A DNA stretch of 64,000 bases, taken from the NCBI RefSeq assembly GCF_014196425.1, contig NZ_JACIDR010000003.1, positions 310,001 through 374,000 on the forward strand, written 5' to 3'. Made by a program: the position numbers and the translations under genes. A model generated the notes under the pieces. That model did not search any database. It worked only from the letters and a program-made list of their open reading frames with translations, and had not been told where the DNA came from. Shown here one piece after another: positions 31,967 through 42,506 of this stretch; the first letter of the stretch is position 1, and each line of letters begins with the position of its first letter. Source of the DNA: Hansschlegelia beijingensis (GTDB lineage Bacteria; Pseudomonadota; Alphaproteobacteria; Rhizobiales; Methylopilaceae).

Positions 31967-33730
31967 ATGACCGAGACGATGACCGGCGCGGAAATGGTGG
32001 TCCGCGCGCTCGCCGATCAGGGCGTCCAGCACATCTTCGGCTATCCGGGCGGGGCGGTGCTTCCGATCTATGACGCCCTGTTCCAGCAGAACTCGATCGA
32101 GCACGTCCTGGTCCGCCATGAGCAGGGCGCGACCCACATGGCCGAGGGCTACGCCCGCTCGACCGGCAAATGCGGCGTGGTGCTGGTCACCTCGGGCCCC
32201 GGCGCGACCAACGCGGTCACCGGCCTCACCGACGCGCTGATGGACTCCATCCCGATGGTCTGCATCACCGGCCAGGTGCCGACGCATCTGATCGGCTCGG
32301 ACGCGTTCCAGGAATGCGACACGGTCGGCATCACGCGGCCCTGCACCAAGCACAACTACCTGGTGAAGGACGTCAACGAGCTCGCCCAGGTCCTGCACGA
32401 GGCGTTCTACGTCGCGACCAGCGGGCGTCCCGGGCCGGTCGTGGTCGACATCCCGAAGGACATCCAGTTCGCGAGCGGAACCTATGTGGGCCGCGAGAAC
32501 GTCTCCCACAAAACCTACCATCCCAAGGTCAAGGGCGACGCCGACCGGATCCGCGCGGCGGTCGAACTGCTGGCGACGGCGAAGAAGCCGATCTTCTACA
32601 CCGGCGGCGGCGTCATCAACTCCGGCCCCGAGGCGACGCGCCTGCTGCGCGAGTTCGCGCGGCTGACGGGCGCGCCCGTGACCTCGACCCTGATGGGCCT
32701 CGGCGCCTTCCCGGCGTCCGACAAGCAGTGGCTCGGCATGCTCGGCATGCACGGCACCTACGAGGCCAACCACGCGATGCATGACTGCGACGTCATGCTG
32801 TGCGTCGGCGCGCGCTTCGACGACCGCATCACCGGCCGGCTCGACGCCTTCTCGCCGAACTCGAAGAAGATCCACATCGACATCGACCCGGCGCAGATCA
32901 ACAAGAACGTCAAGGTGCAGGTCGGGATCGTCGGCGACGTCGCCCATGTGCTCGACGACATGCTGCGCGTGTGGAAGGCCTCGAAGGTCCAGATCGACCC
33001 CGAGGGGCTGCAGTCGTGGTGGGCCGAGATCGACCGCTGGCGGGCGAAGAACTGCCTCGCCTACCGGCCGTCGCCCGACACCATCAAGCCGCAGCAGGCG
33101 GTCGAGCGTCTCTATGAGCTGACCAAGGGCCCCGACACCTACATCACGACCGAAGTCGGCCAGCACCAGATGTGGGCGGCCCAGTACTACAAGTTCGAGG
33201 AGCCGAACCGCTGGATGACCTCCGGCGGCCTCGGAACCATGGGCTACGGCATGCCGGCCGCGGTCGGCGTGCAGATCGCCCATCCGGAGGCGCTCGTCAT
33301 CGACATCGCGGGCGAAGCCTCGATCCAGATGTGCATCCAGGAGCTCTCGACGGCGATCCAGTACAAGCTGCCGATCAAGATCTTCATCCTGAACAACGAA
33401 TACATGGGGATGGTGCGGCAGTGGCAGCAGCTGCTGCACGGCAGCCGCTACTCGAACTCCTACTCGGAGGCGCTGCCGGACTTCGTGAAGCTCGCCGAGG
33501 CCTATGGGGCGACCGGCCTGCGTTGCGAGAGGCCGGACGACCTCGACGCCACCATCCGGGCGATGGTGGAGACGCCGGGACCCGTCGTGGTCGACTGCGT
33601 CGTCGACAAGATGGAGAACGTCACGCCGATGATCCCGTCGGGCCGCGCGCATAACGACATGCTGCTCGGCGACGCCAGCGAAGACCGGATCGAGAACGCG
33701 ATCTCCGACGAAGGCAAGATGCTGGTCTAG
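31967..33730 (+). CDS. ilvB: Acetolactate synthase large subunit
   Basis: 587 residues from ATG 31967 (gaaaggaacc upstream). The frame is open from 31865, but that part is the attenuator. ThDP enzyme: FGYPGGAVLPIYDAL, VRHEQGATHMAEGYARSTGKCGVVLVTSGPGATN with the catalytic Glu, FAD-binding middle domain and the ThDP motif beginning around IDIAGEASIQMCIQELSTA, later NNEYMGMVRQWQ. In that motif the usual GD is GE (IAGEAS), seen in rhizobial homologues. First committed step of Val/Leu/Ile synthesis; partner is ilvN. Confidence 0.97.
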   Translation: MTETMTGAEMVVRALADQGVQHIFGYPGGAVLPIYDALFQQNSIEHVLVRHEQGATHMAEGYARSTGKCGVVLVTSGPGATNAVTGLTDALMDSIPMVCITGQVPTHLIGSDAFQECDTVGITRPCTKHNYLVKDVNELAQVLHEAFYVATSGRPGPVVVDIPKDIQFASGTYVGRENVSHKTYHPKVKGDADRIRAAVELLATAKKPIFYTGGGVINSGPEATRLLREFARLTGAPVTSTLMGLGAFPASDKQWLGMLGMHGTYEANHAMHDCDVMLCVGARFDDRITGRLDAFSPNSKKIHIDIDPAQINKNVKVQVGIVGDVAHVLDDMLRVWKASKVQIDPEGLQSWWAEIDRWRAKNCLAYRPSPDTIKPQQAVERLYELTKGPDTYITTEVGQHQMWAAQYYKFEEPNRWMTSGGLGTMGYGMPAAVGVQIAHPEALVIDIAGEASIQMCIQELSTAIQYKLPIKIFILNNEYMGMVRQWQQLLHGSRYSNSYSEALPDFVKLAEAYGATGLRCERPDDLDATIRAMVETPGPVVVDCVVDKMENVTPMIPSGRAHNDMLLGDASEDRIENAISDEGKMLV

Positions 33731-33735
33731 GAGAC

Positions 33736-33841
33736 GTCATCCCGGCCGAAGCGCGAGCGGAGCGCCGGGATCGTACTCCGATAGAGCGCCTCTTTACTGC
33801 ACGCGATCCCGGCTCGGCGGCTCGCCGCCGTCCGGGATGAC
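33736..33841. repeat. Palindromic intergenic repeat (GTCATCCCGG...CCGGGATGAC)
   Basis: The 106-base ilvB-ilvN gap is almost filled by a mosaic palindrome: it starts GTCATCCCGG, ends with the exact complement CCGGGATGAC, and has internal CCGGGATCG and CGATCCCGG arms. This form is widespread between genes of Rhizobiales. It may fold in the ilvBN mRNA and tune the ratio of the subunits. Confidence 0.8.
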
Positions 33842-33870
33842 GCCCCACACCCGTTCCGGAACCCTTCACC

Positions 33871-34422
33871 ATGCGTCAGCCGACCGGCTCAGCCTATTTC
33901 ATGGACGACCCGCACAAGCAGATCGCGCGGCATACGCTGGCGATCCTGGTCGACAACGAGCCGGGCGTGCTGGCGCGCGTCATCGGGCTGTTCTCGGGGC
34001 GCGGCTACAACATCGACAGCCTGACCGTCTCCGAGGTCAGCCATGAGAGCCACCTGTCGCGCATCACGGTGGTGACCACCGGTCCCGCCGACGTGGTGGA
34101 GCAGATCAAGTCGCAGCTCGACCGGCTGGTGCCGGTGCATTCGGTGGTGGACCTCACGCTCACCGGCAAGGCGCTGGAGCGCGAGCTCATGCTGATCAAG
34201 GTGCGCGGCAAGGGCGACCAGCGCGCCGAGGCGCTGCGGCTCGCCGAAGCCTTCCGGGCGCGGGTGATCGACGCCACCACCGAGAGCTTCATCTTCGAGA
34301 TCACCGGCAAGCCGGACAAGCTCGACCAGTTCATCGTGCTGATGACGCCGCTCGGCCTCGTCGAGGTCTCCCGCACCGGCGTCGCCGCGATCGCCCGCGG
34401 CCCCGAGGGGATGGTCGGCTGA
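33871..34422 (+). CDS. ilvN: Acetolactate synthase small subunit
   Basis: 183 residues. ACT domain RHTLAILVDNEPGVLARVIGLFSGRGYNIDSLTVSEVSHESHLSRITVVTTG, then the C-terminal domain ELMLIKVRGKGDQRAEALRLAEAFRARVIDATTESFIFEITGKPDKLDQFI. It is the valine-sensing regulatory subunit of IlvB. The first 16 residues before the ACT domain are variable; an inner ATG at 33901 is another possible start. Downstream of the palindromic repeat, still in the ilvB operon. Confidence 0.96.
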   Translation: MRQPTGSAYFMDDPHKQIARHTLAILVDNEPGVLARVIGLFSGRGYNIDSLTVSEVSHESHLSRITVVTTGPADVVEQIKSQLDRLVPVHSVVDLTLTGKALERELMLIKVRGKGDQRAEALRLAEAFRARVIDATTESFIFEITGKPDKLDQFIVLMTPLGLVEVSRTGVAAIARGPEGMVG

Positions 34423-34462
34423 GGGCGGCCGCCGGAGCGGGCCGCCCGCCGCGGGCGCGGCC

Positions 34463-35945
34463 CTAAAGCGTCGTCAGGAAGCTTTTCGACGGCGCGAAGA
34501 AGTACTCGCCGCCCTTGAGATGAACACAGAGCGCGAAATCCATCTGGCCGGCGTTCGGCGCGCCATAGCCGTCGGGCCAGTCCGTCTGGCCCGGCCCGTT
34601 GACGCCCTGGCCGATGACCGGATCGAGCCCCGCGCTGGGGTCGACGAAGCCGCCATTGTTCACCCAGGCCGCCTGCGTGAACTCGAACTGGCTCGCGATG
34701 TCCGCCATGTGGGCCATGAACAGCAGGCCGACGCCGCCCGACGGACGGTCCCGGAACGCCTTGGTCGCCGGGTCCTGGTCGCGCAGCCCGTAGGTGATGC
34801 CGCGCCGCGCCATGATGTGCGAGCGCTCCTCGTCGAGCGTCGCGCCGAGCCGGAGGCTGTCGCCGCGCGGGTTGCTTTTCCGGATGTGCGCGCGGAACGG
34901 GCAGAGAGCGCCCTGGGGGTCGCCGCTGAAGTCGAAATTGTTGATCGCCTTGGCGGCGGGCGGGCTGCCCTTGGCGGGCACGTGAGGCGCCGCGAACGGC
35001 GTGCCGTCCTCATAGCGGCCGACCACCATCGCCCCGGCGCGCTCGCGCTCGTCCTCCAGCGGATCGCCCGGGACGGGCAATCCGAGCACGTCCGCGAGGC
35101 TGCCGGGGCTCGTCTCGGATTCCTGGTCCTTGAAGCGCCTGACGTCCTGCTCGAGCTTCCGAAAGACGAAATAGCTGCCGCAGCTCACTCCCTCATGGGC
35201 GCCGCCGGGGTCGGGCGTCAGCGCCTGGTCGAGCTTGAACTGCGGGTCCCAGATCCAGTCGAAACCGCCGCCCGGCTTCGGCGGGACGCCGTCCTTGTGC
35301 GCGTCGGCGACGACGTCCTGGGTCAGCATCAGCGGCTGGCTGCGCCCGTCCATGTAGCCGAAATGTTCGATGCCCTCTCCGTCGGCGTTGAGATAGGCGA
35401 AGCCGATCTCGCGTCCGACGACCTTGATGCCGCCGAAGGACAGCAGGGTCTCCCAGCGCTCGGCCTCCTCCTTGACCACATCGTCGTCGTCGGCCGCGAT
35501 CAGCAGCATGCCGTGGATCCGGCTCGGCTCCTGGAAGCAGTCGTCGAAGGTCGCCGGGTCGGGGTCGTCCAGCCGCGCGCGCCGGGCGGTCATGCCGGCG
35601 AGGAACGCCGCGTCGTCCGGCTTCTTGGCCGCGGCCGCGGGGCCGAGCGCGTCGTATCCGGCGGCGGTCAGGTAGAAGGACAGGAAGCGCCCGCCGGAGC
35701 GGCGGGACTTGGAGAAGGCCTTGGCGTCGCGGAGCTGGTCGAGCGCCGACTGGGCCTGGCGTCCGATGCTGCGCAGGATCGGCCGGACCTCGGCGTCGCC
35801 CTTGCTTCCGAAGTTCAGGAACAGATGCGCCGTGTGGTGGCGGCCGTGCCCCTTGAGGATGTTGCCCTGGGAGGTCCTCCAGCATGGCGCGGTCGTCGCC
35901 CCGCGCCTGCTCCCAGTCCAGCGTCTTTCCCAGATTCACCGCCAT
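34463..35945 (-). pseudogene. Dyp-type peroxidase, split by a one-base frameshift
   Basis: The N-terminus (MAVNLGKTLDWEQARGD ... MLEDL) starts at ATG 35945. It then shifts by one base near 35869-35871 (an extra C in CTCCCAG) to the frame QGNILKGHGRHHTAHLF, which continues uninterrupted to the end at 34463. The total, 1483 bases, is 494 codons plus one base. The rest is a complete Dyp peroxidase: EEAERWETLLSFGG, the signature FGYMDGRSQP (GxxDG distal Asp), and heme-side RGITYGLRDQ. It is either a recent null mutation or a sequencing error in a C run. It sits between ilvN and ilvC on the opposite strand; no encapsulin gene is near. Confidence 0.85.
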
Positions 35946-36135
35946 CCGTCGCCCCTGTTGCTGGACGCCTCTCCGCGACGACCCTACGGCCCGCCGCCGC
36001 GGCGTGAACGACAGGCTCCGGCACAATCAGAGGTTGGTCAAGATAAGCAGAACAACCTATGCGGCGTGTCCCGGCGGCGCGTCGCAGATCCCTTCCGCGA
36101 AGGCCGCGCTTCATTTCGCGCGTCCGGTGCGCTAG

Positions 36136-37206
<1,071 letters not shown>

Positions 37207-37242
37207 GCTGATCTGTCGAGGCTGAGCCTCGTCTGACCGCCC

Positions 37243-37279
37243 CGGCCGGCCTTCATCCGAAGGCCGGCCGTTTTATTTT
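37243..37279 (+). terminator. Rho-independent terminator of ilvC
   Basis: A perfect 12-base stem (37243-37254 with 37259-37270), ATCC loop, then TTTTATTTT. It lies 37 bases after the ilvC stop. Confidence 0.95.
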
Positions 37280-37363
37280 GCGGGCCGGGCGTCAGTCGGC
37301 AAAACGTTCTTTTAAGGCGCGCGTGTTCAGCTTCGCGCCCTCAAGCGCCCCCGGAACGTCCCA

Positions 37364-39307
37364 ATGCCTGCGCGCGGAACAGTCCCTGATAAGCGGGTCA
37401 GCAGCCCGGCGCTGCTGCGGGCGCAGGTCGCCGCCTTCTCGAAGCAGGTTCCGGTTCTCTACCTGCTGCTCAGCGTCAACGCGCTCGCGCTCGCCTACAC
37501 GTTCTGGGACGCCGCGCCTCTGTGGCTCGTCGCGGCGCCGTCGCCGCTGCTCGCGCTGAGCGCGGCCCGGATCGTCGTATGGGTCAGGCGCCGCAACGCC
37601 GCGCCCGGCTCCGCCGAGGCGGAGCGGCTGCTGCGGACGACCGTGCTGCTCGGCCCGGCGATCGGGATGGCCATGCTGGTGTGGGCGCTCGAGCTGCACC
37701 AGTACGGCTCCACCGCCCAGCAGACCCATGTGACGGTGTTCGTCGGGCTCACCGTGGTGAGCTGCATCTTCTGCCTGATGCATGTGCGGACCGCCGCGCT
37801 CGGGATCACGAGCTCGGTCGCGATCCCCTACAGCGTGACGCTGATCTTCTCCCGGGACCCGGTCCTGATGGCGATCGGCGCCAACATGGCGTTGGTCTCG
37901 CTGGTGATGATCTACATCCTGTTCGTCTACTCGAGCGAATTCGAGCAGATGATCCAGGCCCAGGCCGAGACCCAGCGCCTGAGCGACGACAATCACAGGC
38001 TGGCGAATATTGACGGCCTCACCGGGCTGCCGAACCGCCGGCAGTTCTTCACGCGGCTGTCCGAGCTGCTTTCGTCCGCCGAAGGCGAGCAGCGGCGTTT
38101 CTGGGTCGGCCTGCTCGACCTCGACGGCTTCAAGCCGGTCAACGATCTCTACGGCCATCTGGTGGGCGACCAGGTCCTGGTCGAGACCGGCGCGCGGCTG
38201 CAGGAGATCGCCCAGCACGGCGCCTTCATCTGCCGGCTGGGCGGCGACGAGTTCGGCGTGATCCTCGACGGCGGCCACAGCCATGAGGAGGTCGAGCGGT
38301 TCGGACAGCGCGTCTGCGAGGCGCTGCTGGCGCCGTTCTCGACGCTCGACGTGCTGGCCAAGATCTCCGGCACGATCGGCTTCGCGGCGAGCGACCAGGG
38401 GGAAGGCCAGGCCAAGCTGCTCTATGAACGCGCCGACTACGCGCTGTACCACGCCAAGCAGAACGAGCGCGGCCGCGCGATCATGTTCTCGCGGGAGCAC
38501 GAAACCGCGATCCGCCGTCTGAGCGTCCTCGAGCAAAGCCTGCGCAACGCCGACATCGAGACCGAGATGTCGCTCGTGTTCCAGCCGATGGTCGACGTCG
38601 CCACCGGTCGGATCACGACCTTCGAGGCGCTTGCCCGCTGGGACTCGCCGGAGCTCGGGCCCGTCTCGCCGGCCGATTTCGTGCCGATCGCCGAGCGCAC
38701 CGACCTGATCACGCGGCTGACCCAGACCCTCCTGCAGAAGGCGCTCGCGGAAGCGCGGCGCTGGCCGGCGGACATCCGCATCTCCTTCAACCTCTCGGCG
38801 CGCGACCTGTCGCCCGAGGCGATCCTGAAGACCATCGAGAAGGTCCGCGCGAGCGGGCTCGACGCCAGCCGCATCGTGTTCGAGATCACCGAGACGGCCG
38901 CGATGCGGGACATCGCGCTCGCAGAGATCTCGCTGGGCGCGCTTCGCGCGCTCGGGGCCCGGGTGGCGCTCGACGATTTCGGCGCCGGCTATTCGAGTCT
39001 GAGCTATGTCCGCCGCCTGCCGCTGGACAGGATCAAGGTCGACCGCGGTTTCATCGTCGACATCGAGCACGACGGCGTGGCGCGCGACATCCTCAAGACG
39101 ATCATCGACCTGTCGCGCAACCTCAAGATCGACTGCGTCGTCGAAGGCGTCGAGACGGAGGCGCAGAAGCGCACCATCGGGCTGCTCGGCTGCACCACGA
39201 TGCAGGGCTATCTGTTCAGCAAGCCGATGACGGCGGGCGAGATCCCGGACTTCCTCGCCGGCGTCGAGGCGGACAGGCGGACGAGGCTCACGGTCGCCCT
39301 GGCGTGA
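37364..39307 (+). CDS. Membrane GGDEF-EAL protein (c-di-GMP turnover)
   Basis: 647 residues. Five to six membrane segments span residues about 25-195. A diguanylate cyclase domain follows with an intact GGDEF at 293-297, and no RxxD inhibitory site before it. The phosphodiesterase domain has EAL at 421-423 and the downstream motifs FNLSARDLS, EITETAAM, DDFGAGYSS, KVDRGFI and EGVETEAQ. Both active sites look intact, so it may make and break c-di-GMP; the N-terminal region presumably senses a membrane signal. Monocistronic between ilvC and pdxY. Confidence 0.94.
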   Translation: MPARGTVPDKRVSSPALLRAQVAAFSKQVPVLYLLLSVNALALAYTFWDAAPLWLVAAPSPLLALSAARIVVWVRRRNAAPGSAEAERLLRTTVLLGPAIGMAMLVWALELHQYGSTAQQTHVTVFVGLTVVSCIFCLMHVRTAALGITSSVAIPYSVTLIFSRDPVLMAIGANMALVSLVMIYILFVYSSEFEQMIQAQAETQRLSDDNHRLANIDGLTGLPNRRQFFTRLSELLSSAEGEQRRFWVGLLDLDGFKPVNDLYGHLVGDQVLVETGARLQEIAQHGAFICRLGGDEFGVILDGGHSHEEVERFGQRVCEALLAPFSTLDVLAKISGTIGFAASDQGEGQAKLLYERADYALYHAKQNERGRAIMFSREHETAIRRLSVLEQSLRNADIETEMSLVFQPMVDVATGRITTFEALARWDSPELGPVSPADFVPIAERTDLITRLTQTLLQKALAEARRWPADIRISFNLSARDLSPEAILKTIEKVRASGLDASRIVFEITETAAMRDIALAEISLGALRALGARVALDDFGAGYSSLSYVRRLPLDRIKVDRGFIVDIEHDGVARDILKTIIDLSRNLKIDCVVEGVETEAQKRTIGLLGCTTMQGYLFSKPMTAGEIPDFLAGVEADRRTRLTVALA

Positions 39308-39378
39308 CGCTGGGTCCGTCTCGACGGGACGCCGGGCCGGATCGTACAAGGGCGCCGATCCGCGTTTGAGGGGCGGCG

Positions 39379-40227
39379 ATGAACATCCTGTCGATCCAGA
39401 GCCATGTCGCCTACGGCCATGTCGGCAACGCCTCCGCGGTGTTCCCGATGCAGCGGCTCGGGCACGAGGTCTGGCCGATCAACACGGTGCAGTTCTCCAA
39501 CCACACCGGCTATGGGGCGTGGCGCGGGCCGGTGTTTCCGGCGGATGCGATCCGCGACGTGCTGACCGGGGTCGAGGAGCGGGGCGTGCTGCCGGGCTGC
39601 GACGGCGCGCTCTCCGGCTATATGGGCGACGCCGCCATCGGCGACGCGATCCTCGATGCGGTCGCGCGGGTCAAGGCGGCCAACGCGCGGGCGCTTTATT
39701 GCTGCGATCCGGTGATCGGCGACGTCGGCCGCGGCGTGTTCGTGCGGCCCGGCATCCCGGAGTTCATGCGCGACCGCGCCATCCCGGCGGCGGACGTCGC
39801 GACGCCGAACCAGTTCGAGCTCGAGTTCCTCACCGGCCGGACGATCCGCGACCTCGAAGGCGCCAAGGCGGCGGCGCAGGCGCTGCGCAGCGCCGGACCC
39901 GCCGCCGTCCTGGTCACGAGCCTTCAGACGTCCGAGACCCCAGAGGGCGCGATCGAGCTGCTGGCGGTGGACGGGGAGGGCGCCTTCCGCCTGCGGACGC
40001 CGCTGCTGCCGATCTCGGTCAACGGCGCAGGGGACGCGATCGCGGCCCTGTTCTTCGTCCATCTGCTCACGACCCGCTCGGCCGCCGAGGCGCTCGCGCG
40101 AGCGGGCTCCTCGATCTACGGCGTGCTCAAGGCGACCGCCGACGCCGGGTCGCGCGAATTGCTGACGGTGGCGGCGCAGGAGGAGTTCGTGCGCCCGAGC
40201 ACGATGTTCGCCCCCGTGGCGGTCTGA
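39379..40227 (+). CDS. pdxY: Pyridoxal kinase
   Basis: 282 residues. Ribokinase-fold Pdx[47 protein letters not shown] with pyridoxal contacts, [22 protein letters not shown] and the catalytic-Asp anion-hole motif [15 protein letters not shown], where GAGD is slightly shifted from the usual GTGD. Salvages pyridoxal to PLP. Separate from its neighbours; no clear operon partner, though several PLP enzymes are encoded in this window. Confidence 0.93.
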   Translation: MNILSIQSHVAYGHVGNASAVFPMQRLGHEVWPINTVQFSNHTGYGAWRGPVFPADAIRDVLTGVEERGVLPGCDGALSGYMGDAAIGDAILDAVARVKAANARALYCCDPVIGDVGRGVFVRPGIPEFMRDRAIPAADVATPNQFELEFLTGRTIRDLEGAKAAAQALRSAGPAAVLVTSLQTSETPEGAIELLAVDGEGAFRLRTPLLPISVNGAGDAIAALFFVHLLTTRSAAEALARAGSSIYGVLKATADAGSRELLTVAAQEEFVRPSTMFAPVAV

Positions 40228-40299
40228 GGGCCGCGCGAAGCCGAAGCTTAACGATGCCGGGTCCAGCATAGGGCCGAGCTCCCGCCTTCGGATCCCGCC

Positions 40300-41511
40300 A
40301 TGTCGACCGACAGTCCTGCGCCGGCGCAGTTTTGGCGGCGGCCCATCTTCCGGGCCCTGGCGCTCAGCGCCGTGATCTGCGCCGTAGGCTTCCTGCTGAT
40401 GGGGCGCGGGTCGCTCGCGCCGGAGAGCCTTCCGCTCGACGCCGCCGGCTATGCTGTCGGGCGGGACTTCGTGAACGTCTGGAACGGCGCGCGCCTTGCG
40501 CTCGCGGGCGAAGCCGCGATCCTGTTCGATCGCGACGCCTATCAGGCGAGCCTCGCCGCAGCCTTCGGGCCCAGCTTCCCGGATCACAACTGGTCCTATC
40601 CGCCGCACGCGCTGCTGCTGTTCGCGGCGTTCGGCGCGCTGCCTTACCTCGCCGCTCTGGCGCTCTGGCTCGTCCTGACCGGAGCGGCGTTCCTGGCGGC
40701 GGTCGCGGCGCTGGCGCCCTCCGGACGCCGCCGGCTGTGCTGCCTGCTCGCCGCGATCTCGCCCGCCAGCGTCGTGGACGTCGCCTTCGGGCAGAACGGG
40801 CATCTGACCGGCGCGCTCACGCTGGGCGCGCTGGCGGCGCTGGAACGTCGGCCATGGCTCGCAGGCGTGCTGATCGGGCTGCTGACGATCAAGCCGCATC
40901 TGGGACTTCTGCTGCCCTTCGCGCTTGTGGCGATCGGGGCCTGGCGGACGATCCTCTGGGCGGCCGGAACCACGGTCGCTCTGGTCGGGCTCAGCGTCGC
41001 CGCGTTCGGGCTCGAGCCCTGGCGGCTCTATCTCGGCGTCACCACCGGCGTGCAGGGCGAGATCCTCACGCAGGGCGTCGGCGGCTTCGTGACCATGATG
41101 CCGACCGTGTACCAGGCCGCCAAGGCGCTCGTGGGCCCCGCGGCCGCCTGGCCGCTGCAGGCGGCCGCGACGATCGTGGCGGCCCCGCTCACGGTCCTGG
41201 CGTTCCGGCGCACGAGCGATCCCGTCGCCCGCGCGCTGTTGCTGACCTCCGGGACGCTGCTCGCGCTGCCATATGCGTTCAACTACGACATGACGGCGCT
41301 CGCGGGCGCGATCGTCGTGTGGGCGGCGACGCGGGCGCCGGCTTCCGGCTGGCTGCTGCTTGCGTGGATCGCGCCGATCGTGATCATGCCGCTCGCGCTG
41401 GCCGGCGCGCCGCTCGGGCCTGGGGCGCTCGTCGCGGCGCTTGTCGTGGCGGCGCGGGGGGCGGTCCGCGACCCCGCCGGACGACCAGCCGGGGAGGCGT
41501 CCTTCGCATGA
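40300..41511 (+). CDS. GT87/DUF2029-like polytopic membrane protein
   Basis: 403 residues, about ten membrane segments. The periplasmic loop with DFVNVWNGARLALAGEAAILFDRDAY, then HNWSYPPHALLLFAAFGALPY, GQNGHLTGALTLGALAALERRPWLAGVLIGLLTIKPHLGLLLPFAL are the landmarks of the DUF2029/glycosyltransferase 87 family (polyprenyl-phosphate sugar dependent). The Asp in the DF motif is the probable catalytic base. The acceptor, a cell-envelope glycan or lipid, is unknown. It overlaps the Nudix gene by 4 bases. Confidence 0.85.
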   Translation: MSTDSPAPAQFWRRPIFRALALSAVICAVGFLLMGRGSLAPESLPLDAAGYAVGRDFVNVWNGARLALAGEAAILFDRDAYQASLAAAFGPSFPDHNWSYPPHALLLFAAFGALPYLAALALWLVLTGAAFLAAVAALAPSGRRRLCCLLAAISPASVVDVAFGQNGHLTGALTLGALAALERRPWLAGVLIGLLTIKPHLGLLLPFALVAIGAWRTILWAAGTTVALVGLSVAAFGLEPWRLYLGVTTGVQGEILTQGVGGFVTMMPTVYQAAKALVGPAAAWPLQAAATIVAAPLTVLAFRRTSDPVARALLLTSGTLLALPYAFNYDMTALAGAIVVWAATRAPASGWLLLAWIAPIVIMPLALAGAPLGPGALVAALVVAARGAVRDPAGRPAGEASFA

Positions 41512-42212
41512 GCGTTGAAGTCGTCGACGTAGCCGCCTTCGACGGAAGGGTTCTTCCGGGCGAGCTCGCCATCGGGGAGGGCGAGCGCGCCGAGGCGCAG
41601 CGCTACTGGGCGGCGCGCGTCGCCGAGAACCCGCGGCTGTTCGACGGGCGCGTGCTGCTCGCCGAGTCCGTCGACCTTTCCTCAGGCCGGCTCGAAGCCC
41701 GCTTCCGCGAGGCGCCGTACTCCACCTTCCTGTGGCTGCGCGCGGGCGGCGCGCCCGGCCGTCAACTCGGCAACGTGTTCTCCGCTGCGGCGGTCGTGAC
41801 CTCGGACGGCGCGGTGCTGCTCGGCCGCATGGCGCCGCACACCGCGACCGCCGGCCAGATGTACTTTCCGGCCGGCACGCCCGACCTCGAGGACATCGCG
41901 GGCGACGTGGTCGACCTCGAAGGTTCGCTTGCGCGGGAGCTCATGGAGGAGACGGGCCTCGGGGCGCCGCTGGTGCGGCCGACCGACGAGCGCTTCGTCG
42001 TGGTCGACGGCTTCCTCTACGCCTGCATCCGCCGCTTCGACACGGATCTCGACGCGGCGGCGCTCGCGCGGGTGGTCGAGCGGAACCTCGCCGCCGAGGA
42101 GGAGCCGGAGCTCGATCGGGCGGTCCTGGTCCGCTCGGCGCAAGACCTCACCGCCATGTCGCCGGTCTATGTCCACGCCGCCATCGCGCATCTGCTGAAG
42201 GACGCGCGCTAA
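41508..42212 (+). CDS. Nudix hydrolase
   Basis: 234 residues from ATG 41508 (ATGA overlap with the membrane protein gene). The Nudix box is recognisable in GSLARELMEETGL (REL-MEETG), although the upstream G-x5-E half is degenerate. GNVFSAAAVVTSDGAVLLGRMAPHTATAGQMYFPAGTPD forms the start of the fold. The first 80 residues are an extra domain seen in long Nudix proteins. Likely hydrolyses a nucleoside-diphosphate derivative, possibly a nucleotide sugar given its neighbour; the substrate is unproven. Confidence 0.87.
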   Translation: MSVEVVDVAAFDGRVLPGELAIGEGERAEAQRYWAARVAENPRLFDGRVLLAESVDLSSGRLEARFREAPYSTFLWLRAGGAPGRQLGNVFSAAAVVTSDGAVLLGRMAPHTATAGQMYFPAGTPDLEDIAGDVVDLEGSLARELMEETGLGAPLVRPTDERFVVVDGFLYACIRRFDTDLDAAALARVVERNLAAEEEPELDRAVLVRSAQDLTAMSPVYVHAAIAHLLKDAR

Positions 42213-42218
42213 AGCGCG

Positions 42219-42247
42219 TTGATCGCGGGGCTCCGGAGGCGTAGATG
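42219..42247 (+). promoter_or_regulatory. Candidate promoter of the leuA leader transcript
   Basis: TTGATC (42219-42224), 17-base spacer, TAGATG (42242-42247). A predicted start near 42254 is about 40 bases before the leader ATG. Confidence 0.5.
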
Positions 42248-42292
42248 TGGGCGCGCGCCGCATTCTTCGGCGCGCTTTCTTGCGGGACCTTC

Positions 42293-42397
42293 ATGCGCGC
42301 GAGCGGCGACGTCTTCGCGGACCGGACGGCGGCCTTCAGGGCCGGCGCGGGCGCGCGCGCGCGTGGTCTTCGTCTCCTCCTGCTTAGCCGCCCCTGA
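42293..42397 (+). CDS. leuA leader peptide (leucine attenuator)
   Basis: A 34-codon frame from ATG 42293 whose end reads RGLRLLLLSRP before TGA 42395-42397. Five Leu codons, four of them consecutive (CTC CTC CTG CTT, 42374-42385), are the expected leucine sensor. The stop codon lies in the left arm of the hairpin at 42391-42431, as in classical attenuators. Position 110 bases before leuA and analogy with rhizobial leuA leaders support the call. The ribosome-binding site (gggacc) is weak, and an internal start is possible. Confidence 0.78.
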   Translation: MRASGDVFADRTAAFRAGAGARARGLRLLLLSRP

Positions 42398-42431
42398 GGG
42401 CCGGCCGGGCTTTCGCCTGGGCGCTCAGGGG
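42391..42431 (+). promoter_or_regulatory. leuA leader hairpin
   Basis: CCCCTGAG (42391-42398) is perfectly complementary to CTCAGGGG (42424-42431); the loop is itself GC-rich. The left arm includes the leader stop codon. There is no T-run before leuA, so control may be by a Rho-dependent or translational route rather than a simple terminator. Confidence 0.6.
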
Positions 42432-42506
42432 ACGGGACGCCACGCAGAGACGAGACCGCACGCCCCGCACGCGATGCCGGGGCTGTCCGACGGAAGGACT
42501 TACGAC

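Noticed and set aside
31802-33652. 616-residue minus-strand open frame
   Set aside because: Antisense to ilvB; shadow frame without motifs.
36061-36132. Possible leader peptide before ilvC
   Set aside because: The short frame starting ATG CGG CGT has no run of branched-chain codons, and no attenuator hairpin was seen.
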